Below are positions 4,686 to 7,786 of a stretch of 7,786 bases of DNA, piece after piece. A program made the translations under genes and the position numbers. How positions within the stretch are numbered: the stretch's first letter is position 1; the number at the start of each line of letters is the position of its first letter. This DNA is from DASZZX01 sp036260415 (GTDB lineage Bacteria; Actinomycetota; Nitriliruptoria; Nitriliruptorales; JAHWKO01), in NCBI GenBank assembly GCA_036260415.1, contig DASZZX010000086.1, forward strand, positions 1-7,786. The letters are read 5' to 3'. The notes beneath the pieces are model-generated. The model was not told the DNA's origin, ran no database searches, and saw only the letters and a program-made list of their open reading frames with translations.

Positions 4686-6037
4686 GGTGCCGCCGTCCGG
4701 AGCGTGGCCGAGGCCCGCAACGGCAGCGCCATCAGGATCAGCGCCAGGGGCAGCACCTGGACCCGCTGGCGCACCAGCAGCCCGAAGTTGCCGAAGTTGG
4801 AGAAGGCGACCGCGAACATCAGCACGAAGGACACGGCGAACGCGACGTACGGGTCGCGCCAGGCCAGCCGAGGCAGCCCGCGGAGCCGGCGCGCCGACGT
4901 GGCGAACAGGGCCAGCAGAACCAGGCCCTCCAGCGAGGCCAGCAGCGCCTGCGCGTTGTGGGCCTCGTGTGGGAACGGACGGAAGAGGACCGTGACCAGG
5001 CCGGCCGGAAGGTCGAGCGGTGAACGAACCGGGGAGGCCTCGAACTCCGAGCCGCCCGCGGCGGTGCGGTCCCGGGTGTCCTCGAAGACGTCGGTCGCCG
5101 CAGCCACGCTGAGCTCCTCGACGCCGAAGAAGCGCTGGGTCTGCCGCACCAGCACCATCCCGCCGAGCAGGAGCAGCGTCAGGCCGACGACCTGCGCAGC
5201 GAGCCCGGGCCGGGACGTCCGGGCTGCCCGCCGGCGCAGGTACCCGACGGTCAGAGCGACGGCGACGAGCACGCTGACGTGGGGCCGCACGAGGGCGAGC
5301 CCGCACAGTCCGAGCGCCACGATCAGGTACCCGCCCCGGCGCCTGGCGAAGATCCGCGCCGTGCCGTAGGTGGCCACGCCAAGGACCAGCATGAGCCATG
5401 ATTCCTTGCCGATGCTGGCGGGCCAGAACAGCAGGGACGGCAGCAGCAGCACCGCCAGGGTGTAGCGGCGACGGTCGCCGTCCGGGAGGGCGAGGCGGAA
5501 CGCACGCACGAACAGCACGGCCCCGATGAACGCCAGCCAGGCGAACATGAGGAACGCCCCGAGCCTGGTCGGGCCGATGAGCGCGTACACCATCGTGGTC
5601 AGCAGTACCGGGAAGCCGGTGCCCGGGATGGGGAAGCCCAGGTCGAGATCGAACGACCCTCCCCGAAGGACGGGAGCGAGCTCGGCGGCGCGCACGTCGT
5701 AGGCGACGGCGTCGGCCACGCCCTCGTAGACCTCGAAGGCGACGTAGTAGCGGACCACGGAGGCGACGAGCTTGAGCAGGAACGCGGCGACCAGCACGCG
5801 CCCCAACCACGCGTCGCCGTCGCGGTGGGCGATCCGCAGCAGCCATGGGACGGTGACCGCGATCAGGGCAGGGGCGACCAGCAGTGCACCGCTCGTGTCG
5901 TACGGCAGCGTGGCGACCGCGCGGTCGAGCGTGGCGACGCACACACCGACGGCGAGCAGTCCGGTGACTGCAAGGCCACCGGACTGTTGACGGCGTCGCA
6001 GACCGTCGCTGCCCATCCCGAGGGCTCCTGCCCTCAT
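4682..6037 (-). CDS. Polytopic membrane protein, possible polysaccharide polymerase or lipid-linked glycosyltransferase
   Basis: A 451-residue integral membrane protein with roughly ten to twelve hydrophobic segments, at about residues 22-38, 50-69, 80-100, 143-157, 160-178, 192-208, 214-230, 236-264, 282-298, 367-383, 396-413 and 427-441. A polar loop at about 300-345 (TDVFEDTRDRTAAGGSEFE region) is probably extracytoplasmic. Distinct motifs are LLFWPASIGKESW (203-214), LALVRPHVSVL and SNFGNFGLLVRQRVQVLP (413-430). The last, with its Arg-Gln-Arg after a membrane segment, recalls Wzy-like or EpsG-like polymerases and related actinobacterial membrane proteins of polysaccharide loci. I cannot assign a family firmly. 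The ATG at 6037 overlaps the dehydrogenase stop (ATGA), but an internal ATG at 6016-6014 has the better ribosome binding site (AGGAG), which would give 444 residues. The stop overlaps the aminotransferase start. Polymerisation or modification of lipid-linked repeat units is inferred from context. Confidence 0.82.
   Translation of the reverse strand: MRAGALGMGSDGLRRRQQSGGLAVTGLLAVGVCVATLDRAVATLPYDTSGALLVAPALIAVTVPWLLRIAHRDGDAWLGRVLVAAFLLKLVASVVRYYVAFEVYEGVADAVAYDVRAAELAPVLRGGSFDLDLGFPIPGTGFPVLLTTMVYALIGPTRLGAFLMFAWLAFIGAVLFVRAFRLALPDGDRRRYTLAVLLLPSLLFWPASIGKESWLMLVLGVATYGTARIFARRRGGYLIVALGLCGLALVRPHVSVLVAVALTVGYLRRRAARTSRPGLAAQVVGLTLLLLGGMVLVRQTQRFFGVEELSVAAATDVFEDTRDRTAAGGSEFEASPVRSPLDLPAGLVTVLFRPFPHEAHNAQALLASLEGLVLLALFATSARRLRGLPRLAWRDPYVAFAVSFVLMFAVAFSNFGNFGLLVRQRVQVLPLALILMALPLRASATLRTAAP
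6025..6029 (-). promoter_or_regulatory. Ribosome binding site AGGAG pointing to an internal start of the membrane-protein gene
   Basis: On the minus strand AGGAG lies 8 bases before the ATG at 6016-6014, while the upstream ATG at 6037 has no clear Shine-Dalgarno sequence. It therefore competes with the ATGA-coupled start. The true N-terminus is either at 6037 (coupled) or at 6016 (independent initiation); the seven extra residues carry no motif. Confidence 0.45.
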
Positions 6038-7353
6038 AGCAGCGTCACGTCGGGCAGCGGCAGGCCGGCGGCACGCAGGCGTGCGGTGGCGTTGCGTGCG
6101 TCGAAGAGCAGCCTGGATCGGTCGACGATCCGCTCGAGGTCGTAGCTGGCGTGGGGTGTGAGCAGCGCCACGCAGTCGGCCGCCTGGAGCGAGGCGTCGT
6201 CCAGCGGCGAACGTGCGAGGCGCACCCCGTCCAGGTCGAGGGTGTCGACGTAGGGGTCGTGGAAGCGGATGTGCGCCCCGCCGTGGGCCAGTCGCCGCAG
6301 CACCTCGACGGCGGCGGACTCCCGTATGTCGCCGACGTCCGGCTTGTACGTGACCCCCAGCGCGAGGACGTCGGCGCCGCGGACGGCCTTGCTGCGCTCG
6401 TTGAGAGCCTCGCCGATGCGTCGCGCCACGTAGACCGGCATGTCGGCGTTGATGTCCTGCGCCAACTCCACCAGGCGAAAGCGCCGACCGGTGGCGTGGC
6501 GCGACTGCCAGGCGAGGTACTCGGGGTCCAGCGGGATGCAGTGCCCACCGACGCCGGGCCCCGGGTAGAACGGCATGTAGCCGAACGGCTTGGTCGCGGC
6601 AGCGTCGATCACCTCCCAGACGGTGATCCCCTGCTCCGCGCAGACCGTGGCGAGCTCGTTGACGAGCGCGATGTTGACCATCCGGAAGGTGTTCTCGAGC
6701 AGCTTCGCGACCTCGGCCGAGCGGCAGCTCGACAGCAGGTGGACCTCGTCCACCAACTGCGCGTAGAAGGTGGCTGCCACCTCGGCAGCCTCGCGGTCCA
6801 TGCCACCGACGATCCGCGGGGTGTTGGACAGGTCGTACTTCAGGTTGCCGGGGTCGATGCGCTCCGGTGAGTACGCGACGAGGAAGTCGGTCCCCGCGGA
6901 GAGCCCGCCGCGTTCGAGCAGCGGGACCAGCACCTGCTCGGTCGTGCCGGGATAGGTGGTGGACTCCAGCACGACCAGCGAACCGCGCCGCAGGTGCGGT
7001 GCCAGGGAGCTGGCGGCCGCCTCCACGTACGAGAGGTCGGGTCGGTGGTCGACGACCGGCGTGGGCACGCAGATCAGCACGACCTCGGCGTCGTGGGCGA
7101 TGGCCACGTCCGTCCCGAACGTGAGCCGTCCGGTCTCGACGGCGAGCGCGAAGGTCGCCTCCCGCACCCCCGGCACGGTGAGCGTGCCCGACTCCAGGTT
7201 GCGGATGCGGTCGCGGTCGCGGTCCACACCGTGGACCCGCATCCCGGCGATCGCGGCCCCCGCCGCCACGGTCAGGCCGACGTAGCCCTGACCGATCACG
7301 CAGACGGTGACCCGCCTCGCCTCGATGCGTCGCTTCAGTCCTGCATGCGCCAC
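6034..7353 (-). CDS. Nucleotide-sugar 6-dehydrogenase, UDP-GlcNAc 6-dehydrogenase (WbpA) type
   Basis: A complete 439-residue NAD-dependent, four-electron nucleotide-sugar dehydrogenase (UDPG/MGDP dehydrogenase family), converting the C6 hydroxymethyl of a UDP-sugar to a carboxylate in the cytosol. The N-terminal Rossmann motif is VCVIGQGYVGL (17-27), followed by VVLICVPTPV (91-100), VLESTTYPGTTE (128-139) and YSPERIDPGN (161-170). The central domain has AEVAKLLENTFR with K218. The catalytic cysteine C272 lies in FYPGPGVGGHCIPLDP, and the C-terminal domain has TYKPDVGDIRES (335-346). The stretch TKPFGYMPFYPGPG before the cysteine resembles UDP-GlcNAc/UDP-ManNAc dehydrogenases (WbpA, WecC, TviB) more than UDP-glucose dehydrogenases, so UDP-GlcNAc is the likeliest substrate. 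The GTG at 7353 is the only upstream start in frame and lies 14 residues before the Rossmann core. It overlaps the preceding gene by 19 bases and runs into the membrane-protein gene as ATGA. Confidence 0.94.
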   Translation of the reverse strand: MAHAGLKRRIEARRVTVCVIGQGYVGLTVAAGAAIAGMRVHGVDRDRDRIRNLESGTLTVPGVREATFALAVETGRLTFGTDVAIAHDAEVVLICVPTPVVDHRPDLSYVEAAASSLAPHLRRGSLVVLESTTYPGTTEQVLVPLLERGGLSAGTDFLVAYSPERIDPGNLKYDLSNTPRIVGGMDREAAEVAATFYAQLVDEVHLLSSCRSAEVAKLLENTFRMVNIALVNELATVCAEQGITVWEVIDAAATKPFGYMPFYPGPGVGGHCIPLDPEYLAWQSRHATGRRFRLVELAQDINADMPVYVARRIGEALNERSKAVRGADVLALGVTYKPDVGDIRESAAVEVLRRLAHGGAHIRFHDPYVDTLDLDGVRLARSPLDDASLQAADCVALLTPHASYDLERIVDRSRLLFDARNATARLRAAGLPLPDVTLL

Positions 7354-7786
7354 GGTGCCGCCCCGGTCTCGTGCTCGCTCTCCCCATTCGTCCCGTGGCC
7401 ATCGCCGTCCGCCGGGCGGACCTGCCGACCGTCGACCGCGCCGGCGGCGTCGATCCAGGGCAGGTCACGGCGCTGGTCGGAGCCGCCCCGTGGGTGGACG
7501 GTCGGCCGATCCCCGGCGGGCCGTCCCAGCCCCGCCTCCGTCCGCAGGTTCTCGTACACCTCGATCAGCCACGCCCGTGGCAACATGCCGTTCTCCGAGC
7601 TGGTGGCTGCCTGCGACCCGGCACCGGCCGCGACCGACGGCTCTTCCACCGTCCTCGACCAGTGGTCCACGCCCGACCACGACCCCTCACCGCTCCGCTG
7701 CGGTTGCGGCTCCGCCGCCGGCGACGACCCCGGCTCGGCAGCCCGTCGCGGTCGTGCCACCCACGCGTGGCCGGCCCTGCGCGGCC
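7335..7786 (-). CDS. Unrecognised Pro/Gly-rich protein, C-terminal part; frame open at the window edge
   Basis: The frame ends in TGA at 7337-7335 and is open to the right edge, so the protein may begin outside the window; a GTG at 7760-7758 would give 141 residues if it were the start. Third codon positions are almost all G or C in this frame, which supports real coding. Most of the sequence is rich in Pro, Gly, Ser, Arg and acidic residues and looks disordered. One more ordered stretch stands out: MLPRAWLIEVYENLRTEAG, probably an amphipathic helix. I do not recognise the family. The stop overlaps the start of the nucleotide-sugar dehydrogenase by 19 bases, so it is cotranscribed as the most upstream visible gene of the operon. 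It could be the tail of a larger polysaccharide-assembly protein, but nothing in the sequence proves that. Confidence 0.6.
   Translation of the reverse strand, partial: PRRAGHAWVARPRRAAEPGSSPAAEPQPQRSGEGSWSGVDHWSRTVEEPSVAAGAGSQAATSSENGMLPRAWLIEVYENLRTEAGLGRPAGDRPTVHPRGGSDQRRDLPWIDAAGAVDGRQVRPADGDGHGTNGESEHETGAAPWRMQD

Noticed and set aside
3549..5369. Plus-strand open frame of 606 codons, antisense to the aminotransferase and membrane protein
   Set aside because: Shadow frame of GC-rich genes; Arg/Gly/Ala-rich with no motif, whereas the minus strand carries clear catalytic motifs.
3513..5942. Long N-terminal extension of the aminotransferase
   Set aside because: The extension is an Arg-rich out-of-frame reading of the membrane-protein gene; the family-length protein begins at the GTG at 4685 overlapping the upstream stop.
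4682..7468. Minus-strand frame open for 928 codons across the dehydrogenase and membrane protein
   Set aside because: Only the last 451 codons (the membrane protein) look real; the upstream part is an out-of-frame reading of the dehydrogenase, which has all its motifs in another frame.
1..7786. tRNA, rRNA, CRISPR arrays, insertion sequences and attachment sites
   Set aside because: No cloverleaf, spaced direct repeats, transposase-like protein or terminal inverted repeats were seen on either strand.

Overview
The window is very GC-rich (about 70% by eye), with G or C at almost every third codon position, frequent GTG starts and tightly packed genes. This fits a high-GC actinobacterium (Actinomycetota); nothing here fixes the genus. 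Apart from the partial gene at the left edge, the content is a cell-surface polysaccharide locus that also carries a small peptide-handling module of the PqqD / nucleotidyltransferase kind.

Plus strand, 1-1674: the C-terminal three quarters of a GT4 glycosyltransferase (2-865), then about 230 bases without a gene that hold one clear hairpin, then a gene for a Tat-exported cysteine-containing protein (about 1098-1674). No single frame encodes this exported protein. Four one-base shifts, all beside G or C runs, are needed to read it through.

Minus strand, 7786 down to 1581: one operon of eight genes read right to left. In order: a Pro/Gly-rich protein cut by the window edge (stop at 7335); a UDP-GlcNAc 6-dehydrogenase-type nucleotide-sugar dehydrogenase (7353-6034); a polytopic membrane protein, perhaps a repeat-unit polymerase (6037 or 6016 to 4682); a DegT/DnrJ/EryC1-type PLP aminotransferase (4685-3513); a small PqqD-like protein (3516-3241); an NTP_transf_5 nucleotidyltransferase (3244-2135); a hidden small gene (2138-1952) that needs two frame changes; and a second PqqD-like protein (1955-1581). 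From the dehydrogenase downward each junction can be read as a 4-base ATGA or GTGA overlap, so the genes are probably translationally coupled.

How they may work together: the dehydrogenase and aminotransferase would make an amino- or uronic-acid-type nucleotide sugar, the GT4 enzyme would transfer sugars, and the membrane protein would act on lipid-linked glycan. The PqqD / small ORF / nucleotidyltransferase / PqqD block resembles the accessory part of a RiPP (ribosomally made, modified peptide) cluster, but no radical SAM enzyme, lasso cyclase, protease or ATP-grasp enzyme is visible. The most interesting point is that the only two genes with broken frames, the small ORF and the exported protein, lie on either side of the terminal PqqD gene and are the two most plausible clients of that module. 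Whether the breaks are sequencing errors, real decay or something functional cannot be decided from this sequence alone.
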